DNA of 5,658 nt from an uncultured Bacteroidota bacterium (GTDB lineage Bacteria; Bacteroidota; Bacteroidia; Chitinophagales; Chitinophagaceae). How positions within the stretch are numbered: position 1 is the first letter of the stretch; each line of letters starts with the position of its first letter. Below the pieces are notes generated by a model, which ran no database searches, was not told the DNA's origin, and was given only the letters and a program-made list of their open reading frames with translations. The position numbers and the translations under genes are program-made. This document shows, one piece after another, positions 1 to 5,658 of this stretch. The stretch is taken from positions 1 through 5,658 of the forward strand of contig CAMPKR010000176.1 of NCBI GenBank assembly GCA_946887345.1, written 5' to 3'.

Positions 1-6
1 AGCGAA

Positions 7-19
7 GGGGGTTAGGGGG
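7..19 (+). repeat. Paired G5 runs separated by TTA
   Basis: Two runs of five G (7-11 and 15-19) are separated by TTA. Only two runs are visible, so an intramolecular quadruplex cannot be claimed. The element sits at the window edge and may continue outside it. Such CCCCCTAACCCCC-like strings are, as far as I recall, common in intergenic DNA of Bacteroidota, but this cannot be confirmed here. Confidence 0.4.
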
Positions 20-96
20 ATGTCCTTTATTTAATCGTGAACCGTCATCGCCTGCTCCCGGCCGCAGTCTCCTCCTCCTCGCTTCCCTCTCCGCCT

Positions 97-122
97 TACC
101 AACAGTTTTAAATTAATTGGTA
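97..122. repeat. Inverted repeat TACCAA-N14-TTGGTA
   Basis: The arms TACCAA (97-102) and TTGGTA (117-122) are perfect 6-bp complements separated by 14 A/T-rich bases. The arm centres are 20 bp apart, about two helical turns, which suits a dimeric DNA-binding protein better than an RNA hairpin. It could equally be chance in A/T-rich DNA. No adjacent promoter on either strand was recognised. Confidence 0.35.
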
Positions 123-129
123 CATTTTG

Positions 130-158
130 AAAAAAAACTATAAAAAAACTGCAAAAAA
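130..158. repeat. Three phased A-tracts (predicted curved DNA)
   Basis: Uninterrupted A runs of 8 (130-137), 7 (142-148) and 6 (153-158) bases have centres at 133.5, 145 and 155.5, spacings of 11.5 and 10.5 bp. A-tracts repeated at the helical period are the classic cause of intrinsic DNA curvature. The element is about 320 bp upstream of the first gene's likely promoter. A single TGCACA hexamer follows at 163-168, the same hexamer that is arrayed downstream. Confidence 0.65.
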
Positions 159-320
159 GTTATGCACAAAACTCAGCCCGATGATCGTTTCCCATCCCCC
201 ATTTCGTATCTTTACAATGCCCGGCTACCTTTAAGTTCTTTCGACGACCGGTGCATCTTTTAAACGGTAGCCATTTTTCATAAATAATTGAAAATAAATC
301 AATTAGCCTCAAGCCAAGTT

Positions 321-425
321 TGCACCACGCTGCACATACAGTACACAAACCTGCACACACAATGCGCAAGTCTGCGCAAACATTGCACAAGTATGCACAC
401 ACGCTGCACAAGCTTGCACAGTCAT
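321..425. repeat. Helically phased TGCRCA array, 21-bp tandem repeat with 10/11-bp sub-units
   Basis: Ten TGCACA-like hexamers start at 321, 331, 342, 352, 363, 373, 384, 394, 405 and 415, with unit lengths alternating exactly 10 and 11 bp. Seven are TGCACA, or TGCACC in the first unit; two are TGCGCA (363, 373) and one is TACACA (342). The 10-bp units tend to read TGCACAAGYN, the 11-bp ones TGCACAYACNN, giving a 21-bp super-repeat of about five copies. Every hexamer therefore lies on the same DNA face. The array ends about 40 bp before the candidate -7 element of the first gene. It may be a multi-site binding array, a nucleoid-protein or curvature element, or a simple minisatellite. It has no CRISPR-like unique spacers. 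Confidence 0.8.
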
Positions 426-465
426 AAAATTGGTCTTAAACTCTCTTAGAGGATTTATTTACTTT

Positions 466-473
466 TACTCTTG
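466..473 (+). promoter_or_regulatory. Candidate -7 promoter element for the 488-1912 operon
   Basis: TACTCTTG matches the Bacteroidota -7 consensus TAnnTTTG at all but one fixed base and ends 14 bases before the ATG at 488. No good -33 TTG is found at normal spacing: the nearest TTG, at 430-432, is 33 bases upstream, too far. A 9-bp dyad CTCT-T-AGAG (443-451) sits where the -33 region should be and could be an operator. The call is tentative. Confidence 0.4.
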
Positions 474-487
474 CCTATTGCAGAAAT

Positions 488-892
488 ATGGATATAAATG
501 AGGTGCCCCAGGATCCCAAGAACTTTAAAGGGGCCGAAAAGATGAAAAAGCTGATGTACGCCACCGATAAAGATGGTAACTACACCGGCATTCCATCCAG
601 CGGCTGGGAGGCAGAGAACGAGGCTACCAAACAGGCCTGGGACGATGTGGATGAAACCCTCGCCGATACAGAAAAGAGGGTAAAAGCCGGTGAGCTAAGC
701 CCCGTAGCCTACTACATGCAAAAGAACCTGATGGACGTTGCCCTGCTGGCGAAATATGCAGGTAAATGGCAGTGGCAGGTGAAAAGGCATTTTAATCCAT
801 CGGTATTTAATAAGATGAATGAGGCCATGCTTCAGAAGTATGCGGACATATTCTCTATAAGCGTAGACGAACTGAAGAACTTTGGCAAATAA
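488..892 (+). CDS. Hypothetical protein with C-terminal HTH-like segment
   Basis: This 134-aa soluble, charged protein has no signal peptide or membrane segment. Residues 20-65 hold a region with GIPSSGWEAE (34-43) and an acidic helix. Residues 71-80 read SPVAYYMQKN. Residues 81-131 form a run of short helices, with LLAKYAGKWQWQVKRHFNP (86-104) followed by FSISVDELKNF (122-132). That spacing and the IS-x-DEL tail resemble the lambda-repressor/XRE helix-turn-helix fold, so DNA binding is plausible but inferred. The ATG at 488 is the natural start, 14 bases after a candidate -7 element. The stop is 18 bases before the BtrH-like gene, so the two are probably co-transcribed. It could be a small regulator of that gene and possibly of the hexamer array upstream. 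I do not recognise a named family. Confidence 0.75.
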   Translation: MDINEVPQDPKNFKGAEKMKKLMYATDKDGNYTGIPSSGWEAENEATKQAWDDVDETLADTEKRVKAGELSPVAYYMQKNLMDVALLAKYAGKWQWQVKRHFNPSVFNKMNEAMLQKYADIFSISVDELKNFGK

Positions 893-910
893 GGCGCAGA
901 CAAGAAATAA

Positions 911-1912
911 ATGAGCACAACTGATTTCCATCATAAACAACATGCGCACTGCGAAAGCGGGGTGACTTCGAATTTGCTGACACATCACGGGCTGCCACTA
1001 TCAGAACCACTGGCATTTGGCATAGGAGCAGGACTTTTCTTTGCACATATACCCTTCCTGAAAGTGAGCGGTACACCGGGTACAACGTTCAGAACATGGC
1101 CGGGAGCTATATTTAAGCGCGTGGCACAGAGACTGCATGTGGATGTGCACACTGAAAAATTCCGCAGTCCGGAAAAGGCTATGGCAGCGCTTGACGAGGC
1201 GCTGAAACAAGGCAAACCCGCGGGCATGCTGAGCTCTGTTTTTTACCTGCCTTATCTGCCTGAAGCTTTCCGGTTCCACTTTAATGCACACAACTTAGTT
1301 GCCTATGGAAAAGAAAACGGTCAATACCTGATAAGTGACCCGGTGCTGGAAGATGTAGCCACAATAGACCCTGCCGACCTGGCGAAAGCACGCTTTGCGA
1401 AAGGCACACCTGAGCCCAGCGGCTTTATGTATTACATTAAGAATGTTCCCAGCCAGGTGGACCTGGATAAAGCCATTAAAGCAGGCATTAAGCAGACCTG
1501 CTTTTTTATGCTCTCCCCACCCCTGCCGTGGTTCGGGAACAATGCCATTGCTTTGCTGGCCAAAAAGATCCGTAAGTACCCGCAAAAGCTGACACCAAGA
1601 AAAGCATCACTATACCTGGGCAATATCATCCGCATGCAGGAAGAAATCGGTACCGGGGGCGCGGGCTTCCGATACCTGTATGCCGCCTTCTTGCAGGAAG
1701 CTGCTCATATAATGAAACGCGACGACCTGGAAGGCCTTTCTAAAGCACTGACTGTGATAGGCGACAAATGGAGAAATTTTGCCTACCATGCCGCCCGCCA
1801 TATGAAAGACAGAAAAACGGACTTGATATCATATGATGATTTGAGTGAACTTTTAATGGACTGCGGCAGAATGGAAAAAGACTTTTTCAAGAGGCTCGAA
1901 AAGGTAAAGTGA
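911..1912 (+). CDS. BtrH N-terminal domain / DUF4872-like protein
   Basis: This 333-aa cytoplasmic protein resembles the BtrH family, whose founder transfers an acyl side chain from an acyl carrier protein to an aminoglycoside in butirosin biosynthesis. The N-terminal half (about 1-155) has a papain-like layout: HAHCES (11-16) supplies a candidate nucleophile Cys14, followed by the family's LSEPLAFGIGAGLFF segment (30-44). FNAHNLVAYG (124-133) gives His127, and ISDPV (141-145) gives Asp143, a plausible Cys-His-Asp triad. The C-terminal half (about 165-330) is helical and matches DUF4872 in style, with PWFGNNAIALLA (206-217) and GTGGAGFRYLY (247-257). It starts 18 bases after the upstream gene, in an A-rich context without Shine-Dalgarno. 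No carrier protein, aminotransferase or sugar-modifying enzyme is adjacent, so its substrate is unknown; acyltransfer or amide chemistry is inferred from the fold. Confidence 0.8.
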   Translation: MSTTDFHHKQHAHCESGVTSNLLTHHGLPLSEPLAFGIGAGLFFAHIPFLKVSGTPGTTFRTWPGAIFKRVAQRLHVDVHTEKFRSPEKAMAALDEALKQGKPAGMLSSVFYLPYLPEAFRFHFNAHNLVAYGKENGQYLISDPVLEDVATIDPADLAKARFAKGTPEPSGFMYYIKNVPSQVDLDKAIKAGIKQTCFFMLSPPLPWFGNNAIALLAKKIRKYPQKLTPRKASLYLGNIIRMQEEIGTGGAGFRYLYAAFLQEAAHIMKRDDLEGLSKALTVIGDKWRNFAYHAARHMKDRKTDLISYDDLSELLMDCGRMEKDFFKRLEKVK

Positions 1913-1960
1913 TAACCTTATTTAACCTGTAAGACGGTCGGCAGATAAGTAAAAATCCCC

Positions 1961-1968
1961 TATTTTTG
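1961..1968 (+). promoter_or_regulatory. Bacteroidota -7 promoter element for the GtrA-family gene
   Basis: TATTTTTG fits TAnnTTTG exactly, in a 74-bp gap between the BtrH-like and GtrA-like genes. A clear TTG -33 element is not seen. The element ends 18 bases before the GTG at 1987, predicting a leader of only about 10-15 nt and separate transcription of this gene. Confidence 0.65.
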
Positions 1969-1986
1969 CCACTCTTCAATTAGCTA

Positions 1987-2520
1987 GTGTTAAAGGCGAT
2001 AAGACATATAGTATTAGGTATCATTGACTTTTTCCATAAACCCTTCGAAAAAGTAATAGGAAAGCAGACTTTCCGTTACCTGGCCTGCGGAGGCTCCAAT
2101 ACTGTTTCCGACATCCTGATATATTACATTAGCTATCACTACATATTGCTGGAGCAACCCGTGCATGTGGCAGGCATTACCATTGCCCCCCACATTTTTG
2201 CCTTCATGATATCATTTAGCATCAGTTTCCCTATCGGATTTGCGCTGTCAAAGTACATAGTCTTCCCTGAATCGAACCTGAAAGGACGCATCCAGTTATT
2301 CCGCTATGCGGTGCTGGTGGGCATGTGTATTATATTGAACTATGTGTTCCTGAAGCTGTTCGTGGAAGTGTGTCATATTTTCCCTACTCCCTCCAAAATC
2401 CTCACTACCGCGCTGGTGGCCATCTTCAGCTATATATCTCAACGCCGCTTTACATTTAAAGTGAAGACTATTACGGTGGAACCGGACCCCGTGGCCGTGG
2501 ACGGTAGCAGCGGGCAATAA
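1987..2520 (+). CDS. GtrA-family membrane protein
   Basis: This 177-aa inner-membrane protein has four predicted helices at about 31-53, 67-91, 104-126 and 137-155, the GtrA-family topology. Family hallmarks are FRYLACGGSNTVSD (29-42) opening helix 1, FALSKYIVF (85-93) after helix 2, and SYISQRRFTFK (148-158) at the end of helix 4. GtrA-like proteins are thought to flip or help transfer polyprenyl-linked sugars during O-antigen, teichoic acid or arabinogalactan modification, so a role in surface glycan assembly is likely, but no glycosyltransferase partner is adjacent. The start is GTG: no ATG occurs early in frame, and later starts would cut into helix 1. The N-terminal 28 residues form an amphipathic cytoplasmic stretch and the last 20 are hydrophilic. 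It appears monocistronic, with its own -7 element. Confidence 0.88.
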   Translation: MLKAIRHIVLGIIDFFHKPFEKVIGKQTFRYLACGGSNTVSDILIYYISYHYILLEQPVHVAGITIAPHIFAFMISFSISFPIGFALSKYIVFPESNLKGRIQLFRYAVLVGMCIILNYVFLKLFVEVCHIFPTPSKILTTALVAIFSYISQRRFTFKVKTITVEPDPVAVDGSSGQ

Positions 2521-2571
2521 TGCATATTAACTGCTGTTTTTCCTGGTTCCAGTCGTTAGGGCTTTATCCCC

Positions 2572-2579
2572 TACCTTTG
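2572..2579 (+). promoter_or_regulatory. Bacteroidota -7 promoter element for prfB
   Basis: TACCTTTG is an exact TAnnTTTG match in the 67-bp gap before prfB. A GTTCC stretch about 21 bases upstream may be a degenerate -33 element. The element ends only 8 bases before the ATG at 2588, so transcription should start within a few bases of the start codon, giving a leaderless or nearly leaderless mRNA. Confidence 0.7.
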
Positions 2580-2587
2580 CATCCGTT

Positions 2588-3679
2588 ATGACGCTGGAAA
2601 ACCTGAAGGAAATGCGGGAGAGGATTCAAAACCTGCACCGCTTTTTACGTATAGAAGACAGGCTGATAAAAATAGAGAACGACAAACAGTTATCCCTCTC
2701 ACCCGGTTTCTGGGACGACAATGCCCGTGCCACAGGTATACTCAAAGAAATAAAGATCAACGAATTCTGGGTAGGGCTCTATAATGGCGTAAAGAGCGCT
2801 GTGGAAGACTTTGCTGTCCTGTTCGACTTTTGGAAAGAAGGAGAAGCAAATGAAGACGAGGTGAAAGTGTCTTACGACAATGCAGTAAAGCTTATAGACG
2901 AGCTTGAATTCAAATCGACACTGAATGAGCCCGAAGATGAGATGCCGGGAGTAATGGTGATCAATTCGGGCGCTGGTGGCACAGAAAGCCAGGACTGGGC
3001 GGAAATGCTGCTGCGTATGTACCGCATGTACGGTGAAAAGCAGGGCTGGAAAGTATCTGAAATTGACGTGCAGTATGGCGATGGTGCGGGTATAAAACAG
3101 GCGACGCTGGAATTTGACGGAGCATTTGCCTATGGACTGCTGAAGGCTGAAAGTGGTGTGCATAGACTGGTGAGGATCTCGCCGTTTGACTCCAATGCAC
3201 GCAGGCATACTTCGTTCGCTTCGGTGTTCGTTTATCCGCTGATAGATGATAGCATAGCGATAGAAGTGAGTCCTGCCGACCTGGAATGGGAGTTCTACCG
3301 TTCCGGCGGCAAGGGCGGACAGAACGTAAACAAGGTAGAAACAGCGGTACGCCTGAAGCACATACCCAGCGGCATAATAGTAGAATGCCAGCAGGCACGA
3401 ACGCAAGGTGAGAACAGGGAGAAAGCCCTTACTATGCTTAAGAGCCGCCTATATGAAGAAGAACTGCGCAGGCGCGAGGAATTGAAGAACGCGACCAATT
3501 CTTCTAAGAAAAAGATAGAATGGGGTTCTCAGATACGGTCTTATGTATTCCACCCATATAAGATGATCAAGGATCACAGAACCGATTATGAAGTGGGTAA
3601 CGTTGGCCCTGTGATGGATGGTGAGCTGGATGACTTCATAAAAGCTTACCTGATGATGGCAAAAGAAGAAGATGCATAG
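2588..3679 (+). CDS. prfB: Peptide chain release factor 2
   Basis: RF2 recognises UGA and UAA in the ribosomal A site and triggers peptidyl-tRNA hydrolysis. The 363-aa length is normal for the family. The stop-codon anticodon tripeptide SPF is at 198-200 and the catalytic GGQ at 243-245 within [30 protein letters not shown] opens the central domain, and [19 protein letters not shown] plus VKD-like [12 protein letters not shown] mark the C-terminal part. The N-terminus [16 protein letters not shown] aligns with the usual RF2 start, supporting the ATG at 2588. The classic internal CTTTGA frameshift site, which in E. coli lies between the residues corresponding to Leu20 and Arg21 here, is absent: the frame reads TTA-CGT straight through. 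The gene ends in TAG, which is read by RF1 rather than RF2. It is followed after 2 bases by an ABC exporter gene, so the two are likely co-transcribed. Confidence 0.97.
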   Translation: MTLENLKEMRERIQNLHRFLRIEDRLIKIENDKQLSLSPGFWDDNARATGILKEIKINEFWVGLYNGVKSAVEDFAVLFDFWKEGEANEDEVKVSYDNAVKLIDELEFKSTLNEPEDEMPGVMVINSGAGGTESQDWAEMLLRMYRMYGEKQGWKVSEIDVQYGDGAGIKQATLEFDGAFAYGLLKAESGVHRLVRISPFDSNARRHTSFASVFVYPLIDDSIAIEVSPADLEWEFYRSGGKGGQNVNKVETAVRLKHIPSGIIVECQQARTQGENREKALTMLKSRLYEEELRRREELKNATNSSKKKIEWGSQIRSYVFHPYKMIKDHRTDYEVGNVGPVMDGELDDFIKAYLMMAKEEDA

Positions 3680-3681
3680 AT

Positions 3682-5451
3682 TTGGCTAAGGATAATTCCA
3701 TAAAGAAAATATTTGACCTGCAACTGCTGCGGAGGATATTTTCCTTTACCCGGCCTTATAAGAAAACGCTTTACCTCTCCATGGGTTTGTCAATCATCTT
3801 AGCCTTGCTTACCCCTCTCAGGCCAAAACTAATAGAATACTCAGTAGACAAATACATCAACAACCAACTGCTGGAAGGGCTAATATGGATTAGCATTGTA
3901 CAACTAGGTTTTCTGCTGATAGAAAGTGTCCTTCGCTTTTGGTTTTCCTATAAGACGGCGTGGCTGGGACAAACCACGGTGAACGATATGCGGAAGAAGG
4001 TCTTTAATAAGATCCTTCACCAGGATATTGCCTATTATGATAAGTCGGCCATAGGCACCCTGACCACCCGAACTGTGAATGATATAGAAGCAGTGAATGA
4101 TGTTTTCTCAGAAGGTATAATCTCCATAATAGCGGATGTGCTGGTAATAGTGACCATTATAATCGTGATGCTGCTGGACAACTGGAAGCTGACTTTGATA
4201 TCACTAATACCCTTCCCGATACTGATATTGGCAACATACTGGTTTAAAGAAGCAGTGAACAAATCGTTCCAGAGAGTGCGGAATGCTGTTGCGCAGCTAA
4301 ACGCTTTTGCCCAGGAACATATAACAGGCATGTATATAGTGCAGGCCTTTGCCGCCGAGAAGAGGGAGATGGCGAAATTCAGGGAGATAAACAAAGAGCA
4401 CAGGGATGCGAATATCAAAGCTATTTTCGCATATTCAGTTTTTTTTCCGATAGTGGAAATTATTCTTGCGCTTTCCCTTGGCTTGCTGGTGTGGTGGAGT
4501 GCTCCCAGGATGCTGGGCGGTTTCGTAACGCAGGGAACCCTTGTATCTTTCATTTTGTATATGAACCTTCTTTTCCGACCGCTGAGAATGCTGGCCGATA
4601 AATTTAATGTGCTACAAATGGGGATGATAGCAGGTGAGCGCGTATTTACTGTGCTGGATAGTGAAGAGCACCTGAAGGATAACGGAACCGCTGAGGCAGC
4701 ACGCCTGAAAGGAGAGGTGGAATTCAAAGATGTGCAGTTCGGTTATAAAGAAGGTGTCCCGGTGCTGAAAGGTGTGTCCTTTAGACTGGAAGCAGGAAAA
4801 ACTATGGCGGTAGTAGGACATACAGGCGCCGGCAAAACTTCAATCATCAGCATACTAAACCGCATGTATGAGATACAAGGCGGCGAGATACTGATAGATG
4901 GCGTGAATGTAAAAGACTATGATGTACACAGCCTGCGTGGCAGAATAGGGATAGTACTACAAGATGTGTTCCTTTTCTCGGGAACTATCTACGATAATAT
5001 AACACTGCGAAACAGCAATATCCCACTAGAGCACGTAGAAAGAGTGTGTAAAATGCTGGGCATACACAAATTCATATTGCAACTGCCGGGAGGCTATTAC
5101 TTTGATGTAATGGAGCGGGGCAATACGCTCTCACAGGGACAAAGACAGCTCATATCATTTGCAAGAGCCTTGCTATATAACCCCGCAATATTAATACTAG
5201 ATGAGGCTACTTCTTCAGTAGATAGTGAGAGCGAACAGTTAATACAGAAAGCTATCGACACCCTGATAAAGGGGCGCACCTCGATAGTAATAGCACACAG
5301 GCTTTCTACCATCCGCAAGGCCGATAACATTATTGTAATGGATAAGGGGCAGGTTATAGAACGTGGCAACCACCAATCACTAATAGAGCAGCAGGGCGAG
5401 TACTATAAACTATACACAGCCGTAGAGAAGAAGAAAGAAGAGGCATTGTGA
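3682..5451 (+). CDS. ABC exporter half-transporter (MsbA/BmrA-like permease-ATPase)
   Basis: This 589-aa half-transporter should dimerise to export lipids, drugs or peptides across the inner membrane at the cost of ATP. The transmembrane domain (about 20-320) has six helices at roughly 29-47, 66-88, 144-165, 170-188, 250-274 and 283-303. The ATPase domain is complete: Walker A GHTGAGKT (379-386), Q-loop Gln427, signature LSQGQ (483-487), a common variant of LSGGQ, Walker B LILD (504-507) with catalytic Glu508, and the switch His539 in IAHRLSTI. The intact glutamate argues for a homodimer or for the active half of a heterodimer. The start is TTG at 3682, two bases after the prfB stop; the first in-frame ATG (3781) would remove residues 1-33 and cut helix 1, so TTG is favoured. 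No partner protein or substrate gene is present. Confidence 0.93.
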   Translation: MAKDNSIKKIFDLQLLRRIFSFTRPYKKTLYLSMGLSIILALLTPLRPKLIEYSVDKYINNQLLEGLIWISIVQLGFLLIESVLRFWFSYKTAWLGQTTVNDMRKKVFNKILHQDIAYYDKSAIGTLTTRTVNDIEAVNDVFSEGIISIIADVLVIVTIIIVMLLDNWKLTLISLIPFPILILATYWFKEAVNKSFQRVRNAVAQLNAFAQEHITGMYIVQAFAAEKREMAKFREINKEHRDANIKAIFAYSVFFPIVEIILALSLGLLVWWSAPRMLGGFVTQGTLVSFILYMNLLFRPLRMLADKFNVLQMGMIAGERVFTVLDSEEHLKDNGTAEAARLKGEVEFKDVQFGYKEGVPVLKGVSFRLEAGKTMAVVGHTGAGKTSIISILNRMYEIQGGEILIDGVNVKDYDVHSLRGRIGIVLQDVFLFSGTIYDNITLRNSNIPLEHVERVCKMLGIHKFILQLPGGYYFDVMERGNTLSQGQRQLISFARALLYNPAILILDEATSSVDSESEQLIQKAIDTLIKGRTSIVIAHRLSTIRKADNIIVMDKGQVIERGNHQSLIEQQGEYYKLYTAVEKKKEEAL

Positions 5452-5565
5452 TACGAAGCAACAATTAACATTTTATACAATACTACAAACGCATTACTTT
5501 CTTTAACTATCGCGAAAGACGACACTAATAAAGTACAATGTGACTAACAAAACATTATATCTTAT

Positions 5566-5601
5566 ATTACTATTGGTGCTTTCATTAGCACCAATAGTAA
5601 T
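5566..5601 (+). terminator. Perfect 15-bp hairpin downstream of the ABC exporter gene
   Basis: The arm ATTACTATTGGTGCT (5566-5580) is perfectly complemented by AGCACCAATAGTAAT (5587-5601) across a 6-base loop. It lies 115 bases after the exporter stop, where the prfB-exporter transcript would be expected to end. The following T run is short (TTT, then CGG), so it is not a textbook intrinsic terminator; it could also protect the mRNA 3' end. Confidence 0.6.
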
Positions 5602-5658
5602 TTCGGTAATGTACTGAAAAATGGTTGGTGGCTAGATTAATTATTTTCATTAAGATGG

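Larger units (their letters stand above)
1..487. other. Structured non-coding region upstream of the first operon
   Basis: No convincing gene lies here. The first 95 bases are GC-rich, with two G5 runs at 7-19 and a pyrimidine-rich stretch around 68-95. From 96 on the composition turns sharply A/T-rich, with a TACCAA/TTGGTA dyad, three A-tracts and then, at 321-425, a helically phased hexamer array. Bases 170-320 show no repeat or motif I can name. The only long open frame, on the minus strand at 160-411, is the cysteine-rich reading of the hexamer array and is rejected as a gene. The region therefore looks regulatory or architectural rather than coding. Confidence 0.7.

Noticed and set aside
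31..120. Minus-strand reading frame ending at 31-33
   Set aside because: Short, low-complexity Gly/Arg-rich translation over a pyrimidine-rich stretch with no start signal or family resemblance.
160..411. Minus-strand 83-aa open frame rich in cysteine heptads
   Set aside because: It is the translation of the 21-bp array, which cannot shift frame; it starts with TTG inside the repeat, has no promoter, and its non-repeat part resembles no family. The repeated hexamer occurs in two reading phases, pointing to DNA-level structure.
321..425. CRISPR array
   Set aside because: Units are only 10-11 bp with no unique spacers of normal length and no cas genes nearby.
321..425. Replication iterons
   Set aside because: No replication initiator gene or DnaA-box cluster is seen, and the neighbours are chromosomal housekeeping genes.
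1901..1919. AAGGT/ACCTT hairpin as terminator of the first operon
   Set aside because: Only 5 bp of stem, overlapping the stop codon, with a 9-base loop and no T-tract; too weak to call.
2699..3406. 235-aa minus-strand open frame inside prfB
   Set aside because: Antisense shadow of a clearly conserved gene; its translation resembles no protein and it has no promoter.
4035..4727. 230-aa minus-strand open frame inside the ABC exporter gene
   Set aside because: Antisense to the conserved transmembrane domain; serine/isoleucine-rich translation typical of a reverse-strand shadow.
488..5451. A single biosynthetic gene cluster combining the BtrH-like enzyme, GtrA protein and ABC exporter
   Set aside because: The GtrA gene and prfB each have their own promoter element, prfB is housekeeping, and no carrier protein, synthase or tailoring enzyme is present.

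Overview
The window looks like a chromosomal segment of a Bacteroidota bacterium, most likely from the Chitinophagales/Sphingobacteriales side, although the genus cannot be fixed from sequence alone. Three signs support this: start codons lack purine-rich Shine-Dalgarno sequences; short A/T-rich intergenic regions carry the phylum's TAnnTTTG-type -7 promoter element just before start codons (1961-1968, 2572-2579, and a weaker one at 466-473); and the protein families present (BtrH/DUF4872-like, GtrA, RF2, MsbA/BmrA-type exporter) fit. All five convincing genes are on the + strand.

Layout. 1-487 is non-coding but highly structured. It holds a G-run/pyrimidine-rich GC block (1-95), a TACCAA/TTGGTA dyad (97-122), three helically phased A-tracts (130-158), and a roughly 105-bp array of ten TGCRCA-type hexamers (321-425). 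The array units alternate strictly between 10 and 11 bp, so the period is 10.5 bp within a 21-bp super-repeat. The array ends about 40 bp before a candidate promoter. 488-1912 is a probable two-gene operon: a 134-aa protein with a C-terminal HTH-like segment, then a 333-aa BtrH-like papain-fold acyltransferase/peptidase relative. 1987-2520 encodes a GtrA-family four-helix membrane protein with a GTG start and its own promoter. 2588-5451 is a tight two-gene unit: prfB (release factor 2), whose promoter is so close to the ATG that the mRNA may be nearly leaderless, and, two bases after its stop, a TTG-started ABC exporter half-transporter. A perfect 15-bp hairpin (5566-5601) follows the exporter. 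The last 57 bases hold no recognisable gene.

The genes do not form one obvious pathway. prfB is housekeeping, GtrA proteins usually serve cell-surface glycan or lipid-linked sugar transfer, and the exporter substrate is unknown. The part most worth a second look is the left half: a helically phased DNA array plus curved DNA directly upstream of a small HTH-like protein and a BtrH-like enzyme that lacks the carrier-protein partners known for BtrH. A second notable point is that prfB lacks the in-frame TGA of the classic autoregulatory frameshift.
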